Assembly (NCBI GenBank): GCA_963921195.1
Contig: OY992540.1
Coordinates: forward strand, 128,278,671-128,342,670
Length of the DNA: 64,000 nt
Direction of reading: 5' to 3'
DNA from: Pegoplata infirma
Taxonomy: Eukaryota; Arthropoda; Insecta; Diptera; Anthomyiidae
A program made the position numbers and the translations under genes. A model generated the notes under the pieces. The model did not search any database, was not told the origin of the DNA, and saw nothing but the letters and a program-made list of their open reading frames with translations. This document shows, piece after piece, positions 32,878 to 43,567 of this stretch (positions are counted from its first letter, which is position 1; every line of letters begins with the position of its first letter).

Positions 32878-35800
32878 AGTACCAAAAGGTACATAAAAAT
32901 AAAATGTATTTATTCGGCCTTTATATATGTATATATATTCGATTAGAGTTTTATTCTAGTTCGAGGCCCAAAAATATTTCTATTTATGATATAGTCATAA
33001 TAGAGTATTTTTAATTTATTGCTTTAAAAAAGTTACTATCTCATAGTATGTCTGTACTGATCAGTTTCATCCCCACTAAAGGAATCTTCAGCAGACTTTA
33101 GAGAATCATCGTTGGTCAATCAAACATCAAACCAGACATAATATTTGATATATTTCCCAAGTTATATGAGAAGTACTATTATGAAGGTCCGAAATCTGTT
33201 TTCCAACAAAAATAACTCTTTTAAAGCAAAAATTGTATATATTAAATCACCGTCGGTAACTATTAATATATGTGTTGCTGTTATTTTACAATAACAACAG
33301 TGCCTAACCAAACAATAGTGTTGGTAGGATAAGTCGTACTAAACTTTGTGTTAAATGTTGTTTTTTTTTTTTTTTTTATTTTTAGTACCAAAAGGTACAT
33401 AAAAATAAAATGTATTTATTCGGCCTTTATATATGTATATATATTCGATTAGAGTTTTATTCTAGTTCGAGGCCCAAAAATATTTCTATTTATGATATAG
33501 TCATAATAGAGTATTTTTAATTTATTGCTTTAAAAAAGTTACTATCTCATAGTATGTCTGTACTGATCAGTTTCATCCCCACTAAAGGAATCTTCAGCAG
33601 ACTTTAGAGAATCATCGTTGGTCAATCAAACATCAAACCAGACATAATATTTGATATATTTCCCAAGTTATATGAGAAGTACTATTATGAAGGTCCGAAA
33701 TCTGTTTTCCAACAAAAATAACTCTTTTAAAGCAAAAATTGTATATATTAAATCACCGTCGGTAACTATTAATATATGTGTTGCTGTTATTTTACAATAA
33801 CAACAGTGCCTAACCAAACAATAGTGTTGGTAGGATAAGTCGTACTAAACTTTGTGTTAAATGTTGTTTTTTTATATTTTTAGTACCAAAAGGTACATAA
33901 AAATAAAATGTATTTATTCGGCCTTTATATATGTATATATATTCGATTAGAGTTTTATTCTAGTTCGAGGCCCAAAAATATTTCTATTTATGATATAGTC
34001 ATAATAGAGTATTTTTAATTTATTGCTTTAAAAAAGTTACTATCTCATAGTATGTCTGTACTGATCAGTTTCATCCCCACTAAAGGAATCTTCAGCAGAC
34101 TTTAGAGAATCATCGTTGGTCAATCAAACATCAAACCAGACATAATATTTGATATATTTCCCAAGTTATATGAGAAGTACTATTATGAAGGTCCGAAATC
34201 TGTTTTCCAACAAAAATAACTCTTTTAAAGCAAAAATTGTATATATTAAATCACCGTCGGTAACTATTAATATATGTGTTGCTGTTATTTTACAATAACA
34301 ACAGTGCCTAACCAAACAATAGTGTTGGTAGGATAAGTCGTACTAAACTTTGTGTTAAATGTTGTTTTTTTTTTTTTTTTTTTTTATTTTTAGTACCAAA
34401 AGGTACATAAAAATAAAATGTATTTATTCGGCCTTTATATATGTATATATATTCGATTAGAGTTTTATTCTAGTTCGAGGCCCAAAAATATTTCTATTTA
34501 TGATATAGTCATAATAGAGTATTTTTAATTTATTGCTTTAAAAAAGTTACTATCTCATAGTATGTCTGTACTGATCAGTTTCATCCCCACTAAAGGAATC
34601 TTCAGCAGACTTTAGAGAATCATCGTTGGTCAATCAAACATCAAACCAGACATAATATTTGATATATTTCCCAAGTTATATGAGAAGTACTATTATGAAG
34701 GTCCGAAATCTGTTTTCCAACAAAAATAACTCTTTTAAAGCAAAAATTGTATATATTAAATCACCGTCGGTAACTATTAATATATGTGTTGCTGTTATTT
34801 TACAATAACAACAGTGCCTAACCAAACAATAGTGTTGGTAGGATAAGTCGTACTAAACTTTGTGTTAAATGTTGTTTTTTTTTTTTATTTTTAGTACCAA
34901 AAGGTACATAAAAATAAAATGTATTTATTCGGCCTTTATATATGTATATATATTCGATTAGAGTTTTATTCTAGTTCGAGGCCCAAAAATATTTCTATTT
35001 ATGATATAGTCATAATAGAGTATTTTTAATTTATTGCTTTAAAAAAGTTACTATCTCATAGTATGTCTGTACTGATCAGTTTCATCCCCACTAAAGGAAT
35101 CTTCAGCAGACTTTAGAGAATCATCGTTGGTCAATCAAACATCAAACCAGACATAATATTTGATATATTTCCCAAGTTATATGAGAAGTACTATTATGAA
35201 GGTCCGAAATCTGTTTTCCAACAAAAATAACTCTTTTAAAGCAAAAATTGTATATATTAAATCACCGTCGGTAACTATTAATATATGTGTTGCTGTTATT
35301 TTACAATAACAACAGTGCCTAACCAAACAATAGTGTTGGTAGGATAAGTCGTACTAAACTTTGTGTTAAATGTTGTTTTTTTTTTTTTTTTTATTTTTAG
35401 TACCAAAAGGTACATAAAAATAAAATGTATTTATTCGGCCTTTATATATGTATATATATTCGATTAGAGTTTTATTCTAGTTCGAGGCCCAAAAATATTT
35501 CTATTTATGATATAGTCATAATAGAGTATTTTTAATTTATTGCTTTAAAAAAGTTACTATCTCATAGTATGTCTGTACTGATCAGTTTCATCCCCACTAA
35601 AGGAATCTTCAGCAGACTTTAGAGAATCATCGTTGGTCAATCAAACATCAAACCAGACATAATATTTGATATATTTCCCAAGTTATATGAGAAGTACTAT
35701 TATGAAGGTCCGAAATCTGTTTTCCAACAAAAATAACTCTTTTAAAGCAAAAATTGTATATATTAAATCACCGTCGGTAACTATTAATATATGTGTTGCT

Positions 35801-36907
35801 GTTATTTTACAATAACAACAGTGCCTAACCAAACAATAGTGTTGGTAGGATAAGTCGTACTAAACTTTGTGTTAAATGTTGTTTTTTTATATTTTTAGTA
35901 CCAAAAGGTACATAAAAATAAAATGTATTTATTCGGCCTTTATATATGTATATATATTCGATTAGAGTTTTATTCTAGTTCGAGGCCCAAAAATATTTCT
36001 ATTTATGATATAGTCATAATAGAGTATTTTTAATTTATTGCTTTAAAAAAGTTACTATCTCATAGTATGTCTGTACTGATCAGTTTCATCCCCACTAAAG
36101 GAATCTTCAGCAGACTTTAGAGAATCATCGTTGGTCAATCAAACATCAAACCAGACATAATATTTGATATATTTCCCAAGTTATATGAGAAGTACTATTA
36201 TGAAGGTCCGAAATCTGTTTTCCAACAAAAATAACTCTTTTAAAGCAAAAATTGTATATATTAAATCACCGTCGGTAACTATTAATATATGTGTTGCTGT
36301 TATTTTACAATAACAACAGTGCCTAACCAAACAATAGTGTTGGTAGGATAAGTCGTACTAAACTTTGTGTTAAATGTTGTTTTTTTTTTTTTTTTTTTTT
36401 ATTTTTAGTACCAAAAGGTACATAAAAATAAAATGTATTTATTCGGCCTTTATATATGTATATATATTCGATTAGAGTTTTATTCTAGTTCGAGGCCCAA
36501 AAATATTTCTATTTATGATATAGTCATAATAGAGTATTTTTAATTTATTGCTTTAAAAAAGTTACTATCTCATAGTATGTCTGTACTGATCAGTTTCATC
36601 CCCACTAAAGGAATCTTCAGCAGACTTTAGAGAATCATCGTTGGTCAATCAAACATCAAACCAGACATAATATTTGATATATTTCCCAAGTTATATGAGA
36701 AGTACTATTATGAAGGTCCGAAATCTGTTTTCCAACAAAAATAACTCTTTTAAAGCAAAAATTGTATATATTAAATCACCGTCGGTAACTATTAATATAT
36801 GTGTTGCTGTTATTTTACAATAACAACAGTGCCTAACCAAACAATAGTGTTGGTAGGATAAGTCGTACTAAACTTTGTGTTAAATGTTGTTTTTTTTTTT
36901 TATTTTT
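32878..36907. repeat. Two copies of a four-unit, 2015 bp higher-order repeat
   Basis: Distances between successive AGTACC anchors are 506, 498, 510, 501 and then again 506, 498, 510, 501. The second unit of each quartet is also marked by an interrupted poly-T (TTTTTTTATATTTTT at about 33868 and 35883). So 32878-34892 and 34893-36907 are copies of each other. Confidence 0.92.
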
Positions 36908-37760
36908 AGTACCAAAAGGTACATAAAAATAAAATGTATTTATTCGGCCTTTATATATGTATATATATTCGATTAGAGTTTTATTCTAGTTCGAGGCCCA
37001 AAAATATTTCTATTTATGATATAGTCATAATAGAGTATTTTTAATTTATTGCTTTAAAAAAGTTACTATCTCATAGTATGTCTGTACTGATCAGTTTCAT
37101 CCCCACTAAAGGAATCTTCAGCAGACTTTAGAGAATCATCGTTGGTCAATCAAACATCAAACCAGACATAATATTTGATATATTTCCCAAGTTATATGAG
37201 AAGTACTATTATGAAGGTCCGAAATCTGTTTTCCAACAAAAATAACTCTTTTAAAGCAAAAATTGTAAGTTGAAAAATTACAATAAAATTTTTTAAAAAA
37301 ATTTTAAAAAATAGTAATAATCGTTATCCACGATCCTCATGGGCAAAAAATTTGTAGAATTGATAGAAGTTTTACACAAAAAAATTTCAAAAAAAATCGA
37401 AGAGTACAAACATTTTTAAAAATGAGATTTAAATTTTAAAACTTAAAAATCGCATACTAGACCGCTTTTAAGAATTTTTTGGGATTTTTTTTTTTAAAGT
37501 ACGTAAAAAAAAAAAATTTTGAAAAAAAAAAAAATTTGAAATTTGGACCATTATTGAAGAAGTTATGATTAAAAGAAGTTTGAGTAAAGGAACAAACTAC
37601 CAATTTTTCAAAATTCGATATCTTTTGAACGGGTCATCAAAAAAATCTGAAAATTTACCACGAAGGAGTTTTCGAAGGGTACTGAAAACTGTAAACAAAT
37701 TGGGAAAATCGAAAAAAAAAAGTTTTTCAAAGTGTCTGATTTCACATGGAATGCCCCATA

Positions 37761-38130
37761 TGTATATTCGATTAGAGTTTTATTCTAGTTCGGGGCCCAA
37801 AAATATTTCTATTTATGATATTGTCATAATAGAGTATTTTTAATTTATTGCTTTAAAAAAGTTACTCATCTCATAGTATGTCTGTACTGATCAGTTTCAT
37901 CCCCACTAAGGAATCTTCAGCAGACTTTAGAGAATCATCGTTGGTCAATCAAACATAAAACCAGACATAATATTTGATATATTTCACAAGTTATACGAGA
38001 AATACTATTATGAAGGTCCGAAATCTGTTTTCCAACAAAAATAACTCTTTTAAAGCAAAAATTGACAATATCATAAATAGAAATATTTTTTTGGGCCTCA
38101 AACTAGAATAAAACTCTAATCGAATATATA
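37761..38130. mobile_element. Single-copy, TIR-bounded relative of the array unit
   Basis: From 'TATATTCGATTAGAGTTTTA' to 'AAAGCAAAAATTG' it matches the array unit with a few percent differences (e.g. TTCGGGGCCC, CATAAAACCAGAC). It then ends in a ~65 bp inverted copy of its own start (38064-38130). The array units lack this right inverted repeat. It abuts the end of the foldback element. No coding sequence. Confidence 0.85.
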
Positions 38131-38135
38131 TTTTT

Positions 38136-38224
38136 AAGTAATTTAAAATTTTTTTAAAAAAATTTTAAACCCATACTAATTTTGGAGAGAGTGGTGGCCC
38201 GGGTGATGAAGAACCCCTCATATA
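38136..38224. mobile_element. Fragment Y, copy 2
   Basis: It matches 29362-29451 ('TTTTAAACCCATACTAATTT', 'GATGAAGAACCCCTCATATA') and ends against the TATATA of a reversed DINE-like element at the same position where the foldback element at 276 is inserted in another copy. Confidence 0.6.
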
Positions 38225-38790
38225 TATTCATGATCCTCGATCGATTTTAAGACGATATGGCGATGTCCGTCCTTCCGTCTGTCTGTCTGTTGTAAACACG
38301 CAAACTTTTAAAAGACTTTACGCAGGCTCCTGAAGTTTGGCATATATGTTGGGCATTTACCCGGTCAGGTTGGTGTTGCAATCCAGCGAAATCGGTTCAG
38401 TGGTTCAAAAGTTATGAGCAAAAGAGTGAGTTTCGGCAAGGGTTTTTCTCAAATTTACGAGATAAAAAACACGCTAACTTTCGAACGACAACTCTAAGGG
38501 TGCTGAAATATATTTGTCGTTCCCCTGGTCTGGTTGGCATTGAATTTCAGCCGAATCGGTCCAGTGGTTCAAAAGTTATTAGCAAAACCGTGAATTTCAG
38601 ATTTGTTTCACCTTAAAAAAAAAAACTTTAAAAACATTGATAAGCCACAAAAATACTTTACAAAGTACTTTTGTCACTAAGAAATATTTTTTCACTAAAA
38701 AAATTACAATCGAAAAAAAATTTTACACTCAAACAAAAATTAGTAATTTTTCTTTTTTTTACAAAAATTAAAAAAAAGTTTTTTTTTTCG
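38225..38790 (-). mobile_element. DINE-1-like element, truncated at both ends
   Basis: On the plus strand: 'TTCATGATCCTCGATCGATT', the microsatellite 'GTCCGTCCTTCCGTCTGTCT', 'GGTCAGGTTGGTGTTGCAAT', 'CAGTGGTTCAAAAGTTATGA', then 'TTTTACACTCAAACAAAAA' subrepeats. The end with GAGGGTATAAAA is cut off by fragment Y. Confidence 0.75.
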
Positions 38791-38849
38791 AGCGGAAGGA
38801 GATTATTTAATAAAACAAGCTTATCCGCCTTCAGGCGGATTTAAGATAG

Positions 38850-39095
38850 AGGGAAGATATATGTATTTAAAACAATTTTAGGGTTGAAAAAATATTGGTG
38901 GTCGGTCTCATATATGACTTCTCTAGTTGCACACCTTGGCCTAGTTAGAACGGTGGGAGCATATTTATAAAAATAATACAGAAGCCCTTTTAGGGATTAT
39001 ATATAACGAGTAACTTTGTTCAGAAGAAATGTTGGGGTGTAAAAATAAATGGGGGTCGGTCTTACACTGCACCCCTTTAGAAGCAACTACGAGAC
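38850..39095 (+). mobile_element. Diverged relative of the foldback arm
   Basis: 'GGTGGTCGGTCTCATATATG', 'AGTTAGAACGGTGGGAGCAT', 'AGAAATGTTGGGGTGTAAAA' and 'AATGGGGGTCGGTCTTACAC' correspond in order to segments of the foldback right arm but with many changes and length differences. It is probably an older subfamily. Confidence 0.6.
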
Positions 39096-39546
39096 AATTG
39101 TTAAATGGCAAATAAAATAGTAATATTCGATCGACTAAATACAAGATTTTTTTTTTTTTTTGTTAAAAAAACAAGAAAAATTGTTAACAGTTTTCCAATA
39201 TTTAAACCTTTAAAATTCACAAAATTTTCACTCTACAATTTTGTTTATCAAAAGTATAAAAAAAAAACTAATTTCCCACCTTTAACAACCAGTATAATAC
39301 AAATATTTTCAATGAGTTTTAAACAAGTTTTAGTTTGTAATTTTCCTAATAATCTTTTGTTTGTTAAATTATTTTGTTGGTTGGGAAAAATAAAATAAAA
39401 AAAAAAAAACGGAAAATAATGAAAGTGGTTTTGATTACTTGAGAAAGAAACAAAAAAAAAATCATTTTAATTAAAGGGAGCTAAAAAAATGGTGGTACTT
39501 TCATTAAGTGAAAATTGTTTATTTGAATTTTTTCAATCTCGCTGCT
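39096..39546. other. AT-rich stretch with no recognised feature
   Basis: The 97-codon plus frame at 39105-39398 is Phe/Lys/Asn-rich, matches no family I know and has no supporting context. I leave it as non-coding. Confidence 0.4.
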
Positions 39547-39554
39547 ATACTTTA

Positions 39555-40571
39555 TAGGGTGTTCAGTCGATTAATTCTTGTTCGATTAATCGAACAATTT
39601 TAGACGAATAATTGTTCGATTAATTTAAAATTGCTTATTTCGATTAAAGGATTAATCGAAGAATTTATGCCGATTATTCGAATAATATTAATATATTGGT
39701 TTTCTGGAAATATGTACAATTTTTTAAAAGTCCAACAAACAAACCAAATGTATGTTACAGTTGAAATTAAAAAAAAACACAATCATGGTTACTTAAGTGG
39801 TCCTTTTTTTAATTTTTTTTTTGGATTTTCGCTGTTTCTGAAGCTTGGAATTGTTAAACGACCTAAATAAGTACCTGATAAAATTTTAGGCCAAATCGGT
39901 TAACTGTATGACAGCGCTCAAATCGGTCAAAGTTTCGAGTTTTGGGCAAAAACGCACTAATAATTTATAAAAAGAATAAAATTCCAATTTAAGATTTTCC
40001 AAAATGTAGTGAGATTTTTTTTTGTGATATTGGTAATCCAAAAAATTTGTCAAAAAAAATTGTTTTTGAATTCTACACATTTTACAAATCTCCAATATAA
40101 TTTTTTAAAAAATTTTCTCAAACAAATTAGCAGAAAACTTAAATTTTGATACATTTTCAGCCTTACCATAGAAAAATAAAATATATTTAAAACCAGATTT
40201 TAATTTTATTTCAATACAAATTGTTTTTGTTTTTAAAATCGACTTTCAAAAAATGTATTGAAAATTTGAAATTTAAAATAAAACTTTTGTTAAAATAGAC
40301 TTTTTGTTTTCTTGTGGTAAGGGCCTTTGTTTTTTGTTGTTAATAAAATGTTAAAAGACTTGTAATTAATATTGTTTATTTACTCAAGTACCAATTTTTT
40401 CTAAAATTGTCGAAAAAAATCTTTTAATTTAGAAAATTTCTGAATTTGTAATAATTCGATTAATCGAACAATTTTAAAATTTTATTCGTTTAATCGAATA
40501 ATTTAAAAATGGCAAATATCGATTAATCGTTTAATCGAACAATTAAAAAACCCGATTAATTGAACACCCTA
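39555..40571. mobile_element. hAT-type element, 1017 bp, 8 bp TSD ATACTTTA
   Basis: TAGGGTGTTCAGTCGATTAA at the left and the inverted right end TAGGGTGTTCAATTAATCGG match. ATACTTTA is exact at 39547-39554 and 40572-40579. Both subterminal regions are packed with TTCGATTAATCGAA-type palindromes. The three short frames inside (39600-39782, 39631-39870, 39886-40095) show no transposase features. Confidence 0.9.
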
Positions 40572-40579
40572 ATACTTTA

Positions 40580-41562
40580 ATACATTTCTTTTTTGTTTTT
40601 TTTTTTAATACCTTATAATCTAAATAAAAAAAAATATGTAATTTAAAAGTTAAAACTTTAGAGTATTAAACATGTAAAGGTATTTTATAAGGGCTTTAAC
40701 GAATGTTTTTGAGTACTACACAATACAAAATATCTACAATTTTAAAGTAACAACATTACTTAAAATTAATTAAAACACGTTACTTTTTGTCTAAACACAT
40801 TTTTTATTGAAATAATTAATATTTTTGTTGACATTACAAAAAGCATTGTGCTTACAAATAAACGTTTCAATAATGTAGTTGTTAAAAACAACAAACATTT
40901 TTTCAAACCAAAAAAAAAAACATTGTAGTGCGAAAGGGAACACACACAGACAGAGAGAGAGGAGATAAGAAAACATAATTTAGGGCTAAAAAATTTCTCC
41001 AGTATAAATATTCAAAAATATAATGAATTTTTCGTTGAGTTTCAAATGAACAATACACTCTTCTTTACATAAGGAACGGTACAACAGTATTTTAAAAGTC
41101 CGAGAGCCTTATTTTTTTTGTTTAGATTTGTACAACCCACCCTCAAAACACAAAGTCTCCTTATTATAGTGTAGGGTATTAAAAGGGAAAATTGAAACAC
41201 ATTTCAGTTGAAAAAAATTGCTATGAGAAATGTAATGAAACATAAAAACATAAAATGAAATAAAGGAAAATGATTTGGTTTTACAAAAATAGCAGCTAGC
41301 AAATTACCAACAAGCTAAACAAAGCCACAGTAATTCACTTTTGATCTTCAAAATACATTCAAGCAGCAAAATAACAAACATCAATAGGAATGTACTAGTT
41401 TGAAAAACTGTAGACATAGTTATGTAAAAAAGTCTGTCTGCGGGATTTGGAAACTAAGTTTTGAAAAATATTTTAAAAGAATCTGGAATATATTTTTGAT
41501 AGAATTAGTTCTCAGAATCTCATATATTATCTGAATACAAGGTTTCCAGATTCAATACATTC
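40580..41562. other. AT-rich stretch with no recognised feature
   Basis: Nothing shared with other parts of the window except a short (CA)n/(GA)n run at 40930-40965. It may be unique host DNA. Confidence 0.4.
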
Positions 41563-41565
41563 TCA

Positions 41566-42164
41566 CAAGGGAAGTCTCCCTGGTGTCACCCTCCGATCTT
41601 CATGGAATTTGGATATGTTGTTAAGAACGAAAATTAATTCGACACGTATTTTTTTTTAGCTTCCCAAACTCATTTTTAGGGGGGTCGATTTGTATGGGGG
41701 AATTTAACCTTTTTCAGTTTTTCACAATTTACGCCTATTTAAACAAAATTAATATAGGCATGTGTGGTATCAGATTAAAGGTATTAAAAATACCTATCTC
41801 GAGGTGCTAACAACGGGCCAAAGAAGTTAATATTTTTTGACTTATTAACAAAAATGTCCTAAAATTTTGGTATTTTACTCAATATGACGAAAAGTTGTGC
41901 TTGTTTGGACACGTTCTTAGCACACGTACATAGGTTTACCAAAGACCTTTCATTTGGTATGTAACATGACTATGTTTCTTTGCGTAGTATAGGAGATAAA
42001 CGAAAAAAAACTGAAAAATGGCCATGTCTTCCCCCCTCCTTTTTACCCCCTAAATATAAATTTGGGCCGCTAAAAAAAAATACATGTCCCTTTATTTTTT
42101 CTGCTCGACAAAATAAAACCAATTCCATAAGGATCTGCGGGTGACACTAGGGAGACTTCCCTTG
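41566..42164. mobile_element. Long-TIR MITE, 599 bp, TCA flanks
   Basis: The left CAAGGGAAGTCTCCCTGGTG is matched in inverse at the right (CAAGGGAAGTCTCCCTAGTG), continuing through GTCACCC and ATGGAATT for about 45 bp. TCA occurs at 41563-41565 and 42165-42167, a 3 bp target duplication as in PIF/Harbinger elements. The frame at 42092-42286 crosses its end. Confidence 0.85.
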
Positions 42165-42404
42165 TCAGTGCAAAAACAAGTGGCTGACAGATTAGTAACA
42201 ATTATGGCTGCGATTTTCATGAGCTTAAAATCGAAAATATGCGCTAAGAACTGAAAAATTTGCACTAAAGAAATTCTAGTTTTCATTAGAAAAAATAAAA
42301 AAGCACAAAATAACGCCTGGCTTTCATATTAAGATTTAAAACTAAAGTGCAGGATTTAAAAAAAAAAAACTAATTCAATCTATATAAAAAAATTAATTTT
42401 AATT

Positions 42405-42645
42405 TGTGTTTTTGCTATAGCTATAGTTTATGGGAAAATATGCACTTAAAAGTTGGAAATATGCACAAAATATGCCCAAAATATGCAGTTAAACATGCAA
42501 AAACATCACCAAAATACCCAAAAATGAGCATTTTTACCAAAATATGCATTTTTACACAAATTTCTTGATTCAAAAATATAATGGCCAATATCGTTTTAAG
42601 ACGGTCGACAAAAAACATGCATTTGGAAATCGCTGCCCTAGTCAT
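42405..42645 (-). mobile_element. AATATGCA-rich element, distant TGCATATTTTT relative
   Basis: Repeated 'AAAATATGCA', 'AATATGCATTTTTACACAAA' and the end 'CATTTGGAAATCGCTGCCCT' suggest a hAT-like end (inverted AGGGCAGCGATTTCCAAATG). The opposite end is not identified. Similarity to 28149-28689 is in composition and motif only. Confidence 0.45.
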
Positions 42646-42921
42646 AACCTTAGCACCGCCCATAAAAAGACAGTGGTAAAAAGGAGTAAAAAAAGTGTAC
42701 TTATTGTGCGTGCTTTAAAACTTTTTCTATCTCCTAAAATAATAGTTAGTTTAACTTTTACTTTGAAATATAGGATCGTCTAGCGAAAAATAAACTGATA
42801 AATTTACCTTTGCAAAATTTCGATTTTAATGGGGTAAAAAAATTGTACTTTGGTACATTTTCTATCCTCTGAAATAATTGTTCTGGAAACTTAAAACTTC
42901 AAAATAAAAAAGGATCCCAGC

Positions 42922-43567
42922 TAAAACAAGTAAGAGTGTTAAATTCGGCTGTGCCGAATCTTTTATACCCTCCAACATGGAAAAAAATAAAAAAAATGCA
43001 GGGGCGTTTTGTTTTTTTTGGAGGGCGGGGGGTCGTGGTGATTGGAAGGGGGCAAATTTCCTCGAATATGTGTTTAAAAATTCATTGTTATGCTTTTTGC
43101 ACTAAAGAAATGCAAGTTTATCATAATTTAAATTATTTTTATTCTACGCCCATAAAAGGGGGCTTAGAATAAATTTTATGGTTCAAATACATTACTTTGA
43201 CTTCTTGTAGCATAAAAATGTTGCATTTGTTAAACAAAAAGACAAAAAATCATGTTAAAAAACTGATATTTTTCAGTGGTTGGTTTAGTTCTTTAAGGGG
43301 GAACTTTTTTCCCCCTGGTCCGATTTTGCCCATTTCCGAACTTAACCTGCCTAGGACCATAACACATATTCGTGCCAAACTTGAGGAGTCTAGCCGTTTA
43401 TTTTGGACTGTATCGTGTTAACTACAGACGGACGGACAGAATATCTTAGAATCGATCACTGATTAATAATATATATACTTTATGGGGTCCCCGACCGATA
43501 TTTCTATGCGTTACACACGGAATGACAAAGTGAGTATACCCCCATACTGGAGTTGGAGGGTATAAAA
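42922..43567 (+). mobile_element. DINE-1-like element, full length reference copy
   Basis: AACAAGTAAGAGTGTTAAAT, hairpin TTCGGCTGTGCCGAA, TTTTATACCCTCCAACATGG, 'AACTTAACCTGCCTAGGACC', a short microsatellite (CAGACGGACGGACAG), 'ATATATATACTTTATGGGGT', 'CGTTACACACGGAATGACAA' and the end 'GTTGGAGGGTATAAAA' occur in order. It interrupts the patchy repeat between 'AGCTAAA' and 'ACATACTGAAAAA' with no target duplication, as expected for a Helitron-class element. TACCCTCC and GGAGGGTA form subterminal inverted repeats. Confidence 0.85.

Larger units (their letters stand above)
31803..37269. repeat. Tandem array of ~500 bp units inside a foldback arm
   Basis: Ten units can be phased on 'AGTACCAAAAGGTAC' (31831, 32878, 33384, 33882, 34392, 34893, 35399, 35897, 36407, 36908). 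Each runs through 'TATTCGATTAGAGTTTTATT', 'TCAGTTTCATCCCCACTAAA', 'GGAAAACAGA' (reversed), 'TCACCGTCGGTAACTATTAA', 'CAACAGTGCCTAACCAAACA' to a poly-T of variable length. Units look identical by eye apart from the poly-T. The first carries a 516 bp insertion and the last is cut at 'GCAAAAATTGT'. The whole is flanked by TTGAAAAATTAC (31791-31802, 37270-37281). No coding sequence. Confidence 0.95.
30785..37758. mobile_element. Foldback element copy 3: right arm only, twice interrupted
   Basis: Pieces 30785-30955, 31456-31802 and 37270-37758 are co-linear with the right arm of 17601-19549 and end in ATTTCACATGGAATGCCCCA followed by TA. The left arm is missing. The interruptions are a 500 bp TTAA-flanked MITE and the 5.5 kb tandem array. 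Together these pieces give a clean empty site for both. Confidence 0.88.

Noticed and set aside
31803..37269. CRISPR-like or tandem gene array
   Set aside because: Units are ~500 bp with no spacers and no open frame; they are a satellite with poly-T length variation.
31803..37269. LINE-type retroposition as the source of the array
   Set aside because: A 12 bp duplication and minus-strand A-runs fit loosely, but the target lacks an obvious TT/AAAA nick site at the join, six bases follow the A-run, and no reverse transcriptase is nearby. Kept only as an alternative.
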